Source: Caryophanales bacterium UBA2289
Lineage (GTDB): Bacteria > Bacillota_I > Bacilli_A > Izemoplasmatales > Hujiaoplasmataceae
Direction: 5' to 3'
DNA length: 37,869 bases
NCBI GenBank assembly: GCA_002345505.1
Contig: DDWJ01000002.1
Coordinates: 1-37,869 of the forward strand
The notes below the pieces were generated by a model that was not told the origin of the DNA, did not search any database, and saw nothing but the letters and a program-made list of their open reading frames with translations. Each line of letters begins with the position of its first letter. Positions within the stretch are counted from its first letter, which is position 1. Of this stretch, positions 15,759 to 23,247 are shown piece by piece. The position numbers were made by a program, and so were the translations under genes.

Positions 15759-15788
15759 TTAAAACACCTCCAAATTATCTTTCTTCTC

Positions 15789-16100
15789 TTATTCGACATT
15801 AATATCTGTTATGGTAAGTTTTGTATATGGTTGTCGATGACCATTTTTACGATGATAATGTTTCTTAGGTTCGTATTTGTAGATTACAATTTTCGGACCC
15901 TTACCATTTTTTACCACTTTAGCTGTAACTGTTGCGTTCTTAACATAAGGTTTACCAATCTTAGTCTTATCTCCACCGATTAACAATACCTTATCAAAAG
16001 TATATGTTTCTTCAGCTTCAACTTCTAATTTTTCAATGTAAATCTCTTGTCCAACTTCAACCTTTACTTGCTTACCGCCTGTTTCAATAACTGCGTACAT
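15789..16100 (-). CDS. rplU: Ribosomal protein bL21
   Basis: 103 aa, the normal length. Starts MYAVIETGGKQVKVEVGQ, contains LLIGGDKTKIGKPYV and ends with YEPKKHYHRKNGHRQPYTKLTITDI, all typical of L21. It binds 23S rRNA in the large subunit. First gene of the rplU-rpmA transcript, preceded by AGGGGGTG and a consensus promoter. Confidence 0.97.
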   Translation of the reverse strand: MYAVIETGGKQVKVEVGQEIYIEKLEVEAEETYTFDKVLLIGGDKTKIGKPYVKNATVTAKVVKNGKGPKIVIYKYEPKKHYHRKNGHRQPYTKLTITDINVE

Positions 16101-16198
16101 TCTTGCACCCCCTCTTATAATTTTTTAAGACTCGCCAAGTTTTGGTACTAAATTAATAGTTTTTAAAACCAAGTATGTGCGGTATGCGTTAATCATAC
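16101..16198 (-). ncRNA. 5' leader of rplU, possible L21 leader element
   Basis: About 98 bases from the predicted transcription start to the rplU ATG. It contains small inverted repeats (GTATG/CATAC at the 5' end; GTTTT/AAAAC with flanking ACTTGG repeats further on). Autoregulatory leaders of this size precede rplU in Bacilli; the consensus structure was not confirmed here. Confidence 0.4.
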
Positions 16199-16204
16199 GA
16201 AAGT

Positions 16205-16233
16205 ATTATACACAAAAGCCCCTTGTTTGTCAA
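16205..16233 (-). promoter_or_regulatory. Consensus sigma-A promoter of rplU-rpmA
   Basis: Perfect TTGACA (16228-16233), 17-base spacer and perfect TATAAT (16205-16210) on the minus strand: a very strong housekeeping promoter. Confidence 0.9.
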
Positions 16234-16312
16234 CAAAAACATTCGCGTAAAGTAGATACTTTCAATCACTTTTTCAGATATTAAAATTATACCATATTTT
16301 CTTCATATTTTG

Positions 16313-16321
16313 TGATAAAAT
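16313..16321 (+). promoter_or_regulatory. Extended -10 promoter of the alpha/beta hydrolase gene
   Basis: TGATAAAAT (TG, one base, TAAAAT), with AAGGAGTG and the ATG at 16352 downstream. No convincing -35. Confidence 0.45.
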
Positions 16322-16351
16322 ATATCTATAAATATCAAGGAGTGAATAAAC

Positions 16352-17317
16352 ATGCAATGGTATCATTACACAATTTTAGCTATCGTAATAATTCTTGTTA
16401 TCTATTTTCTAATTAGTTACGAGATCTATAAAAAAATCTTCATTTCTTTCAACAAAAAGAGAAAACCTCTAGTCGATCAATCACTAGAGTTTTATGCTTG
16501 TTCTTACGACTGGTTCTTAAACATACCTAAAGAAGATGTCTATATCCACTCATATGATAATTTGAAACTGCACGGCATCTATATCCCTCCGCTAGATAAA
16601 AACACGGATAACCTAGCAATTGTTATCCACGGCTACCAATCATGCGCTGAAGATATGGTAATAATCGCTAAACTCTATTCTGACTTAGGATTCAAAATCC
16701 TCTTAATTGATTTAAGAGGCCATGGACAAAGCGAAGGAAAGTTTACTTCAATGGGTTATTATGAAAAATATGATTTGAAAAAATGGATTAATTTCGCTCT
16801 TAGAAACTATGGCTCAACTTCAAAAATCTTACTCCATGGTGTATCTATGGGGGCAGCTATGAGCATGCTCGTAACCGATATAATCACAAGAGAAAATATC
16901 GAATACTTAATCCTTGATTCCGGATTCACCAATTTTAAAGAAAGTCTTATCTGCAGTCTAAAGAAAAAATACCTAAAAATCTTCCTTCCCGCAGTTTCAA
17001 TTTTTACCTTTATCTTTCACAAATTTACCCTAAAGAAAATATCGCCGATTAAAGCAATGAAGAAAAACACTAAACCTTTCTTAATCATCCAAGGGGAGAA
17101 AGATAAACCAGTTCCAGTAAGTATGGCAAAAGAATTATATGAAGCTAGTCCAATCACTGAAAAAGACATTCTCTTAGTAGAGAACGCCCCACATGCCAAA
17201 GCGTTTGAAATTGATAAAGATTTAGTAACAAATACGATAATTAAGAAAGTAACTAAAACTTTTAACATCAAAAAAGCCAATATCAAGTTTTGTGAAAAAG
17301 AGCAGATCAAAAAATGA
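16352..17317 (+). CDS. Membrane-anchored alpha/beta hydrolase (serine hydrolase)
   Basis: 321 aa. One N-terminal hydrophobic helix (7-23), then an alpha/beta-hydrolase domain. The lid-entry motif is VIHGYQSCAEDM (oxyanion region), IDLRGHGQSEGK follows, and the nucleophile elbow is HGVSMGAA (Ser165). Asp251 (QGEKDKPVP) and His281 (ENAPHAKA) complete a plausible triad. The architecture matches the YqkD/bem46-like group of Firmicutes with a membrane anchor; the substrate is unknown. Single gene between two promoters pointing apart; its end lies inside a bidirectional terminator. C-terminal tail is lysine-rich. Confidence 0.85.
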   Translation: MQWYHYTILAIVIILVIYFLISYEIYKKIFISFNKKRKPLVDQSLEFYACSYDWFLNIPKEDVYIHSYDNLKLHGIYIPPLDKNTDNLAIVIHGYQSCAEDMVIIAKLYSDLGFKILLIDLRGHGQSEGKFTSMGYYEKYDLKKWINFALRNYGSTSKILLHGVSMGAAMSMLVTDIITRENIEYLILDSGFTNFKESLICSLKKKYLKIFLPAVSIFTFIFHKFTLKKISPIKAMKKNTKPFLIIQGEKDKPVPVSMAKELYEASPITEKDILLVENAPHAKAFEIDKDLVTNTIIKKVTKTFNIKKANIKFCEKEQIKK

Positions 17318-17327
17318 TCTGCTTTTT
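17301..17327. terminator. Bidirectional terminator between hydrolase and GNAT-GH13 gene
   Basis: AGCAGATC (17301-17308) pairs with GATCTGCT (17316-17323); T run to the right and A run to the left. Confidence 0.85.
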
Positions 17328-17329
17328 AT

Positions 17330-19492
17330 TTACTTCTTTAAATACACTCTTGCCTCATATGGCTGCATTACGCGTTTTACCGTATTTGGATAATTCTTTA
17401 AAATAACTTCATTATCTAAAAAACCATAATCTTTAATCTTAATAACCTTATTAGAAAAATTACATAGAACATATAGTTCTTTATCATCTAAAATTCTTTT
17501 ATATGCATAGACTTTCCTATTCTTAAAATCAATGTCCTGATATTCACCATAGACAATTACATCTTCCTTATGTCTAAGTTCAATAATCTTCTTATAATAT
17601 TTAAGTATCGACTTATCACTTTCTTGATTCTTCTTAACATTGATAATTTTATAATTATCATTTACTTCAAGCCAAGGCTTATTCTTAGAAAACCCTGCAT
17701 AAAACTCATCATCCCACTGCATCGGTGTTCTGGCATTATCTCTTGACATCAACTTAATCTTTTTCATCATCCGTTTATGACTCATTAATAACTTTCTACC
17801 AAGTTTATAAATATTATGAGTTTCAATATCTTGATACTGCGTAAGCTCTGAATAATGAGCGTTAGTCATGCCAATTTCTTGTCCCTGATAGATAAACGGA
17901 GTTCCTTGTTGGAAATAGATGATTGTTGCTAGTAATGTAGCTGATTGATAATAATAATCCATATTACCAAACCTTGAAATACTTCTTCCTTGGTCATGGT
18001 TTTCCAAATATAAAGTATTCCAACCATTCAGTTCGTTTTGCCACTTACTTAAAGCTTTCTTTAAATTAATTGGTTTAAACTTCTTGATAAACCATTTGAC
18101 CAAATGGTTATCCGAAGCCATATGATCGAACTGAAATAACATATTGAGTTCATTTCGGTTTGGATTGACTAATTTACTCGCAGACTTTGGATTAACGAAT
18201 ACAGTTTCTCCAACTGTAAAACAATCATATTTACTAAAGACGTCTCTATTTAACTCCTCTAAATAGTCATGAAGCTTTGGATTATCAAAATAATGCTCGC
18301 TACCCTTTAAGATAATTTTAAACTTGCCATTAGGATGATTTGGGTCTTTGGCGATAATATTGATAACGTCGCATCTGAATCCATCAACACCTAAATCTAA
18401 CCAGAATTTAATCATGTCTTTGATATCAGTTCTTACTAGTTCATTATCCCAGTTTAAGTCCGGTTGACCTTTAGCAAAAAGATGCAAGTAATACTCTTCT
18501 CTTTTTTTAGAATACTCCCAAGCACTACCACCAAAAAATGAAGTCCAGTTTCTTTTCTTCTTTTCCCAATGATAATAATCAGTATACTTGCCTTCCTTAT
18601 TCTCAGATTTGATAAACCAAGGATGTTGATTAGAAGTATGATTTATAACCAAATCCATTACCAGTTTTATCCCAGCTTTATGAAATTCTTTTATCAATTT
18701 CTTCATGTCTTCCATATTACCAAACTCACTGGCAATACTCTTGTAATCACTTATATCATAGCCATTATCTTCCATCGGTGACTTATAAACTGGTGATAAC
18801 CAAACGATATCAACACCTAAATCTTTTAAATAAGGAATTTTCTCGATAATCCCTAAAATGTCCCCTATTCCATCATTATTCTTGTCATAGAAACTTCTTG
18901 GATATATTTGATATACCACACCTTCTTTATACCAAGCTTTCTCTAGAACATCTTTTTTCTCACGTATCATCAACACATCATTACCAATGCCATGATCCCC
19001 AGTATCTTCATCAGATAAAAAGATATCTAAATCTTTTCTCGTTTCTTCTTCAACAATCTTAAAGCCTGCCTTTTCATATGCTTTAATTGCTCTAGCATTA
19101 TCTTTATGCGGTCTGATGATCAATAACTCAAAGCCTTTATCAAAAAGCATCTCAGCTAAGATTTTGATTGCTTGACTTCCATAGCCCTTTGAACTCAAGG
19201 AAATGTCCTTAAGCCAAATATCGATTTCAGCCGTCTTTTCCTTCAAATGAGTATTTGAAGAACTAATACAGCCAACATCTTCTCTTTCATCACAGATAAT
19301 AAACATTTTATTATCACCGGTATTCTTCTTATTAAAAAAGTCATCATTATAATCATTAGAGAAATCTTCTCTTGTCATAATCAACTTTTCATAATCATCA
19401 GATACATACATTTCTTTAGCAATCGTTGGATTGCTTAACCAATTATAAACATTATCTTTATCATTAATATTAGCTGGTCTTAAATTAATCAT
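17330..19492 (-). CDS. Fusion protein: GNAT acetyltransferase (N) + GH13 oligo-1,6-glucosidase-like enzyme (C)
   Basis: 720 aa from the ATG at 19492 (GAGG eight bases upstream). Residues 1-178 are a complete GNAT domain resembling AAC(6')-like acetyltransferases: INLRPANINDKDNVYNWLS, acetyl-CoA loop SLSSKGYGSQAIKIL, then RPHKDNARAIKAYEKAGFKIVEE, closing with DVLMIREKK. After a linker of a few residues, 184-720 is a complete GH13 enzyme: YQIYPRSFYDKNNDGIGD, DLVINH (280-285), nucleophile Asp375 in FRCDVIN, acid/base Glu429 in VGET, Asp500 in ENHDQ, TPFIYQGQEIGM, and a C-terminal beta domain. Val after the nucleophile is known to favour alpha-1,6 over alpha-1,4 bonds. No signal peptide, so cytosolic. 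No internal stop or frame change. Monocistronic. Confidence 0.9.
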   Translation of the reverse strand: MINLRPANINDKDNVYNWLSNPTIAKEMYVSDDYEKLIMTREDFSNDYNDDFFNKKNTGDNKMFIICDEREDVGCISSSNTHLKEKTAEIDIWLKDISLSSKGYGSQAIKILAEMLFDKGFELLIIRPHKDNARAIKAYEKAGFKIVEEETRKDLDIFLSDEDTGDHGIGNDVLMIREKKDVLEKAWYKEGVVYQIYPRSFYDKNNDGIGDILGIIEKIPYLKDLGVDIVWLSPVYKSPMEDNGYDISDYKSIASEFGNMEDMKKLIKEFHKAGIKLVMDLVINHTSNQHPWFIKSENKEGKYTDYYHWEKKKRNWTSFFGGSAWEYSKKREEYYLHLFAKGQPDLNWDNELVRTDIKDMIKFWLDLGVDGFRCDVINIIAKDPNHPNGKFKIILKGSEHYFDNPKLHDYLEELNRDVFSKYDCFTVGETVFVNPKSASKLVNPNRNELNMLFQFDHMASDNHLVKWFIKKFKPINLKKALSKWQNELNGWNTLYLENHDQGRSISRFGNMDYYYQSATLLATIIYFQQGTPFIYQGQEIGMTNAHYSELTQYQDIETHNIYKLGRKLLMSHKRMMKKIKLMSRDNARTPMQWDDEFYAGFSKNKPWLEVNDNYKIINVKKNQESDKSILKYYKKIIELRHKEDVIVYGEYQDIDFKNRKVYAYKRILDDKELYVLCNFSNKVIKIKDYGFLDNEVILKNYPNTVKRVMQPYEARVYLKK

Positions 19493-19572
19493 ATTAAACA
19501 CCTCTATAACTATTATAACTTAAAACAACACTTAAAAAGAACAACCTTTAAATAAAAAAAATTATTTACTAA

Positions 19573-19605
19573 AAAAAACAAAAAAACACCACATTTGATG
19601 GTGTT
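19573..19605 (-). terminator. Terminator of the tRNA-Arg cluster
   Basis: AACACCA (19585-19591) pairs with TGGTGTT (19599-19605); on the minus strand it is followed by a long T-rich run. Confidence 0.8.
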
Positions 19606-19613
19606 TTCTTCAT

Positions 19614-19690
19614 TGGCGACCCGAAAGGGACTCGAACCCCCGACCTTTAGCTCCGGAAGCTACTGCTCTATCCAACTGAGCTATCGGGCC
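19614..19690 (-). tRNA. tRNA-Arg (anticodon CCG)
   Basis: 77 bases on the minus strand including encoded CCA. Acceptor GGCCCGA pairs TCGGGTC (one G.T), discriminator G; D arm GCTCAGTTGGATAGAGC; anticodon loop TTCCGGA (CCG, reads CGG); T arm with GGTTCGAGTCC. Third of three tandem Arg tRNAs. Confidence 0.93.
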
Positions 19691-19698
19691 AATTGATT

Positions 19699-19775
19699 TG
19701 GCGACCCGGAAGGGATTCGAACCCCCGACCGACGGCTTAGGAAGCCGCTGCTCTGTCCTGCTGAGCTACCGGGTC
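19699..19775 (-). tRNA. tRNA-Arg (anticodon CCU)
   Basis: 77 bases with encoded CCA. Acceptor GACCCGG/CCGGGTC, discriminator G; anticodon stem GCGGC/GCCGT with loop TTCCTAA (CCT, reads AGG). Nearly identical to the neighbouring UCU tRNA, so the two come from a duplication. Confidence 0.93.
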
Positions 19776-19820
19776 TAAAAAGAAAGAGTCAGTTTCCTGA
19801 CTCCAAAAATTATTTAATGA

Positions 19821-19897
<77 letters not shown>

Positions 19898-19910
19898 ACA
19901 CGCAATAAAT

Positions 19911-19939
19911 ATTATAAATGAATTAGGTCAGTTTGTAAA
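19911..19939 (-). promoter_or_regulatory. Promoter of the tRNA-Arg cluster
   Basis: TTTACA (19934-19939), 17-base spacer, perfect TATAAT (19911-19916); the UCU tRNA begins 14 bases after the -10 box. Confidence 0.75.
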
Positions 19940-19980
19940 GAAAAAAGTTTAACTTTATTATGCAAAAACACTAATAATCT

Positions 19981-20469
19981 TTACCGCTTTACCTTCTTTA
20001 CCTTTTCTTCAATTGCGATTTTAACATTTTCTGGCACAAACGGTTTAACATCGCCGCCAAACAAGGCTAATTCTCTTACAGATGAAGATGAAAGGAAGGA
20101 ATACTTTCCTTGAGTCATTAAAAAAACTGTATCAATATCAGGACTGATTTCATGATTAAAATTAGTCATCTGAAATTCATAATCATAATCCGTTACCGCT
20201 CTTAAACCTCTTAAGATATGAGTAGCGCCAACTTTCTTACAATGTTCTACTGTAAGTAAACTTGATTTTATAACTTCGATATTATCGATATGCTTTAAAC
20301 TTTCTTTTACTAAAGACACTCTTTCATCATCAGTAAAAAGAGTTTTCTTATTAGGATTTATCGATATTGCTATATATAGTTTATCAAATAGTTTCGCTCC
20401 TCTTGTAGCGATATCTATATGGCCATATGTAATTGGATCAAAACTTCCGGGATAAAAACCTATTTTCAT
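19981..20469 (-). CDS. coaD: Phosphopantetheine adenylyltransferase
   Basis: 162 aa, normal length. It transfers AMP from ATP to 4'-phosphopantetheine, the penultimate step of coenzyme A synthesis. N-terminal MKIGFYPGSFDPITYGHIDI carries the nucleotidyltransferase T/HxGH motif (TYGH 14-17); GLRAVTDYDYEFQM and YSFLSSSSVRELALFGGDVKPFVP are further family blocks. Its ATG overlaps the rsmD stop by 4 bases (ATGA), the common rsmD-coaD pair. Confidence 0.96.
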   Translation of the reverse strand: MKIGFYPGSFDPITYGHIDIATRGAKLFDKLYIAISINPNKKTLFTDDERVSLVKESLKHIDNIEVIKSSLLTVEHCKKVGATHILRGLRAVTDYDYEFQMTNFNHEISPDIDTVFLMTQGKYSFLSSSSVRELALFGGDVKPFVPENVKIAIEEKVKKVKR

Positions 20470-21026
20470 AAATTTCCTTCTTTCTTATACTCATACAAAC
20501 TAAATCTTGTGCTACCTAATATTTTTTCTTTATACTTAATCAAACCCTTATACTCATCAGGAAGAATAGTTTCTGAGTTAGATTCCAAAACAATTATACC
20601 ACTCTCATTAAGTAGTTGTCTAGAGAGGATTAAATCTAGTATCTCTAAATATCTATCTAACTTATAAGGAGGATCAGCCATTATCAAATCATATTTCTCG
20701 TCAGTTTCTTGTAAAAATAAAAAAACATCTTTTTTAATCGTCTTAACTTTTTCACTAACATTTAAATTATGTAAGTTCTCAGCTATAGTTTTAACCGCAA
20801 TGGTTTCTTTATCGACAAAGTCACAATAATCCATTCCTCTACTAACGGCTTCAATACCTAAGCTACCACTACCCGCAAAAAGGTCTAAAGCTTTACCACC
20901 CTCAAAGTACTGTCCCAAAGTATTAAAAAGCACCTCTTTGTTTTTATCAGTTGTAGGTCTGGTTAATTCTCTATTAACTTCCTTTAATTTTCTTGAACGA
21001 TATTTACCACTAATTACTCTAAGCAT
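20466..21026 (-). CDS. rsmD: 16S rRNA (guanine-966-N2)-methyltransferase RsmD
   Basis: 186 aa. Starts MLRVISGKYRSRKL, typical of RsmD, with RPTTDKNKEVLFNTL, SAM motif LDLFAGSGSLGIEAVSRG (48-64) and catalytic DPPY (118-121). It methylates 16S rRNA in the 30S subunit. The ATG is only 17 bases after the T run of the structured RNA upstream, with AAGGGG between, so it either uses a leak through that terminator or a promoter inside the RNA gene. Confidence 0.94.
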   Translation of the reverse strand: MLRVISGKYRSRKLKEVNRELTRPTTDKNKEVLFNTLGQYFEGGKALDLFAGSGSLGIEAVSRGMDYCDFVDKETIAVKTIAENLHNLNVSEKVKTIKKDVFLFLQETDEKYDLIMADPPYKLDRYLEILDLILSRQLLNESGIIVLESNSETILPDEYKGLIKYKEKILGSTRFSLYEYKKEGNL

Positions 21027-21043
21027 ATATACCCCTTTTTAGC

Positions 21044-21222
21044 AAAAAAATGCACTTAATCAGTTGGAAATCACTCTGGCAGACTACATCTACCTCTACG
21101 TGGGCATCTCTTACTTACCTCTTAGGATTCCTAACTTAATAGGCTTTCAACACAAAGTAAGCCTCGATTCCCTAAAAAACATTGTGCGTCGCGTATGAGT
21201 GATTTCCAACTAACTAAGTACA
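21044..21222 (-). ncRNA. ssrS: Probable 6S RNA
   Basis: About 180 bases with the three-part shape of 6S RNA. The closing stem has 28 consecutive pairs, GU included (21224-21197 with 21076-21049), next to a T7 run that makes it its own terminator. A nearly symmetric central bubble follows (24 bases 21196-21173 against 25 bases 21101-21077). The 71-base apical arm starts GGGAATC/GATGCCC and continues CTTACTT/AAGTAAG, with an inner TTAGG/CCTAA hairpin. Transcription from a perfect consensus promoter starts at the first base of the stem. 6S RNA mimics an open promoter and binds the sigma-A holoenzyme. No tmRNA, SRP RNA, RNase P or T-box motifs were seen. The alternative is a cis-acting attenuator for rsmD-coaD. 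Confidence 0.65.
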
Positions 21223-21227
21223 TCTTA

Positions 21228-21256
21228 ATTATAGTATATACTATAATTATTGTCAA
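21228..21256 (-). promoter_or_regulatory. Consensus promoter of the 6S-like RNA
   Basis: Perfect TTGACA (21251-21256), 17-base spacer, perfect TATAAT (21228-21233). The -10 and most of the spacer lie in a perfect 20-bp palindrome (21228-21247), which places another TATAAT facing right at 21242-21247. Confidence 0.9.
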
Positions 21257-21301
21257 CCGACCTACTTCAATTTAAATCAAAGTGAAAATTGCAAATAAAT
21301 A

Positions 21302-21310
21302 TGGTAAAAT
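21302..21310 (+). promoter_or_regulatory. Extended -10 promoter for the glycerophosphodiesterase gene
   Basis: TGGTAAAAT (TG, one base, TAAAAT), 18 bases before the chosen ATG at 21328. An alternative is the right-facing TATAAT at 21242-21247. Confidence 0.4.
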
Positions 21311-21327
21311 TAATTGTGGTGATAAGC

Positions 21328-23154
21328 ATGACTAATATCTTCAAAACACTAAAAAACATAATTGCTTATAATTTTAAGAAACTCATTGTATTTGAAATAC
21401 TTATGCGTCTTTTTGGTGTTTTTATTATTTTTCCATTACTTAGAATCGGGCTTTTCACAGCTATTCGCTTATCTGGATATCCTTATATTAACAATGAAAT
21501 CTTACTTGATTTTTTGGCAAAACCATCAACGATTATGATTTTTTTAACATTGTTAATTATCCTAGCGATCTATTTTATGATCGAATACGTGTTTCTAAGC
21601 ATTCTATTTGATTACTCTTATCAAAAGAAGGATATTTCCTTTAAAAACTTTGCTTTTTTAGGTTCAAAAAAAAGTTTTAAGTTGATTAAAAAGTATCACG
21701 TATTCATTCTACTTCCAATCCTATCTTTTGTTCTACTTATAGAGATTGGCCAAATAACATTCTTTTCAACTTCAATTAAACTTCCGGATGAATTAATTGA
21801 AAACTTTGTACCACTTTTTCATTTTGGCATATTTTTCTTAATTATTTTCATTATACTAATTATTATATTCTTAGAATTTATTTTCATAATACATGATTTT
21901 ATTTTTACTGAAAACTCTATAAAAGCTGTTTTTAAAGAAAAAAACTCATTAATTAAAAATAATCGAAAAGGTGTATTTTATCGGTTTATTTTAATGAATG
22001 TTATACTTAATATTGTAATGTTTGTAATCTATTTTCTCGCAATATTAATATTAAGTTTTATCGTAAGCAAACTGAAAGGGGAGGAAGTTGTCTTAAGTAT
22101 TGTCATAACTTCTGCTTACTCATTATATTGGATGATTGGTGTCTTCTTTTCAATTATAATTTTACCAATAAATGTTGGATTAATTTCGAGTATCTATTAC
22201 AATCTTAATGATATAACTCCTCAAATTTCTTTAGTTGAAGAAACTAAGAAAACCAAATATCAAAGAAATCGCTGGCTAATAAGGTTTACTATATCGACAT
22301 TTATTGTTTTTTTCTCATTGAATATAGTAAGTATTTCAGAATCAATAAGATCTATAACAGATCAAACCCAAATATTTAAGCAAGAAGAAATTATCGCTCA
22401 CAGAGGTGCTTCTTTTTACGCTCCAGAAAACACTCTAGCTGCCATCCAAACCGCTATAGATCAAGGAGTTGACGGAGTTGAGTTTGACGTTTGGGGAACT
22501 GCAGACGATATTCCGGTTCTACTTCATGATTTAACTTTAACAAGAACTACAAACATTAGTAACAACAAAAGAATATGGGAACTAACCTATGATGAAATCA
22601 AGGATTTAGATGCTGGTAGTTGGTTCTCACCTGAATTTGCTGATGAAAAAATACCAACATTTGAAGAAGCAATACTGGCAATTAAAGGAAAGGCTTCAGC
22701 CTTTATCGACATGAAAACCACAAGCAGAGTAATTGAAGATGAAGTATATCGAATCATCTTAGAAAACGATATGGTAAATGATGTAAAAATTATGTCATTC
22801 AGCGTAACACAACTTTACAGGTTCAAAGAACTAAATCCTGACCTAACTACCATCTTACTTGTTGGATCATCTGATTATGATTTATATCAACACCTTGAAG
22901 ATGAAGGTGTAGACGATTTCGCCATTGAAGTTAATGTTATAAACAATAATCCAAGATTGGTATCGACAATCCACCGTTATCAAAAGAAAGCATATGCTTG
23001 GGTTGTGGATGATCAAAGAGCTATTTATATCGGGATGGATGCGGACGTTGATGGTTTTATCACAAAAAGACCGATTATAGCTAGAGAAATCGCTTATTCC
23101 AAAAACACCTCAGATTCATTTAAAAACTTTTTAGAATTACTATTCGAACGTTAA
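21328..23154 (+). CDS. Membrane-anchored glycerophosphodiester phosphodiesterase
   Basis: 608 aa from the ATG at 21328, which has GGTGAT just upstream; two upstream in-frame ATGs overlap the likely promoter. The N-terminal 340 residues hold about seven hydrophobic helices (roughly 20-45, 68-92, 125-145, 165-190, 218-247, 255-285, 318-336), the GDPD-associated membrane domain. The C-terminal catalytic TIM barrel begins IIAHRGASFYAPENT (His358, Arg359), with metal ligands in VEFDVWG (Glu385, Asp387) and LLHD (His400). It releases glycerol-3-phosphate from deacylated phospholipids or lipoteichoic-acid-like polymers, probably outside the membrane. Single gene. Confidence 0.92.
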   Translation: MTNIFKTLKNIIAYNFKKLIVFEILMRLFGVFIIFPLLRIGLFTAIRLSGYPYINNEILLDFLAKPSTIMIFLTLLIILAIYFMIEYVFLSILFDYSYQKKDISFKNFAFLGSKKSFKLIKKYHVFILLPILSFVLLIEIGQITFFSTSIKLPDELIENFVPLFHFGIFFLIIFIILIIIFLEFIFIIHDFIFTENSIKAVFKEKNSLIKNNRKGVFYRFILMNVILNIVMFVIYFLAILILSFIVSKLKGEEVVLSIVITSAYSLYWMIGVFFSIIILPINVGLISSIYYNLNDITPQISLVEETKKTKYQRNRWLIRFTISTFIVFFSLNIVSISESIRSITDQTQIFKQEEIIAHRGASFYAPENTLAAIQTAIDQGVDGVEFDVWGTADDIPVLLHDLTLTRTTNISNNKRIWELTYDEIKDLDAGSWFSPEFADEKIPTFEEAILAIKGKASAFIDMKTTSRVIEDEVYRIILENDMVNDVKIMSFSVTQLYRFKELNPDLTTILLVGSSDYDLYQHLEDEGVDDFAIEVNVINNNPRLVSTIHRYQKKAYAWVVDDQRAIYIGMDADVDGFITKRPIIAREIAYSKNTSDSFKNFLELLFER

Positions 23155-23186
23155 TAACCGACTAAAAAATAACATCTATAAACAAA

Positions 23187-23219
23187 AAAAGCACCTATTC
23201 AATCGAAAAGGTGCTTTTA
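23187..23219. terminator. Bidirectional terminator between GDPD and ppdK
   Basis: AAAAGCACCT (23187-23196) pairs with AGGTGCTTTT (23209-23218), A run on the left and T-rich on the right. Confidence 0.85.
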
Positions 23220-23247
23220 TAATTTTAAAATAGCTTAAGAAAACAAA

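Noticed and set aside
17330..19492. Frameshift or assembly joining of two separate genes in the GNAT-GH13 protein
   Set aside because: The frame is continuous, both domains are complete and the linker is of sensible composition; no internal ribosome-binding site or start typical of GH13 is present. Only read-level data could reopen this.
21044..21222. T-box, SAM, lysine or cobalamin riboswitch upstream of rsmD
   Set aside because: None of the consensus sequence blocks of these elements are visible, and the 28-bp closing stem with a symmetric bubble fits 6S RNA better.
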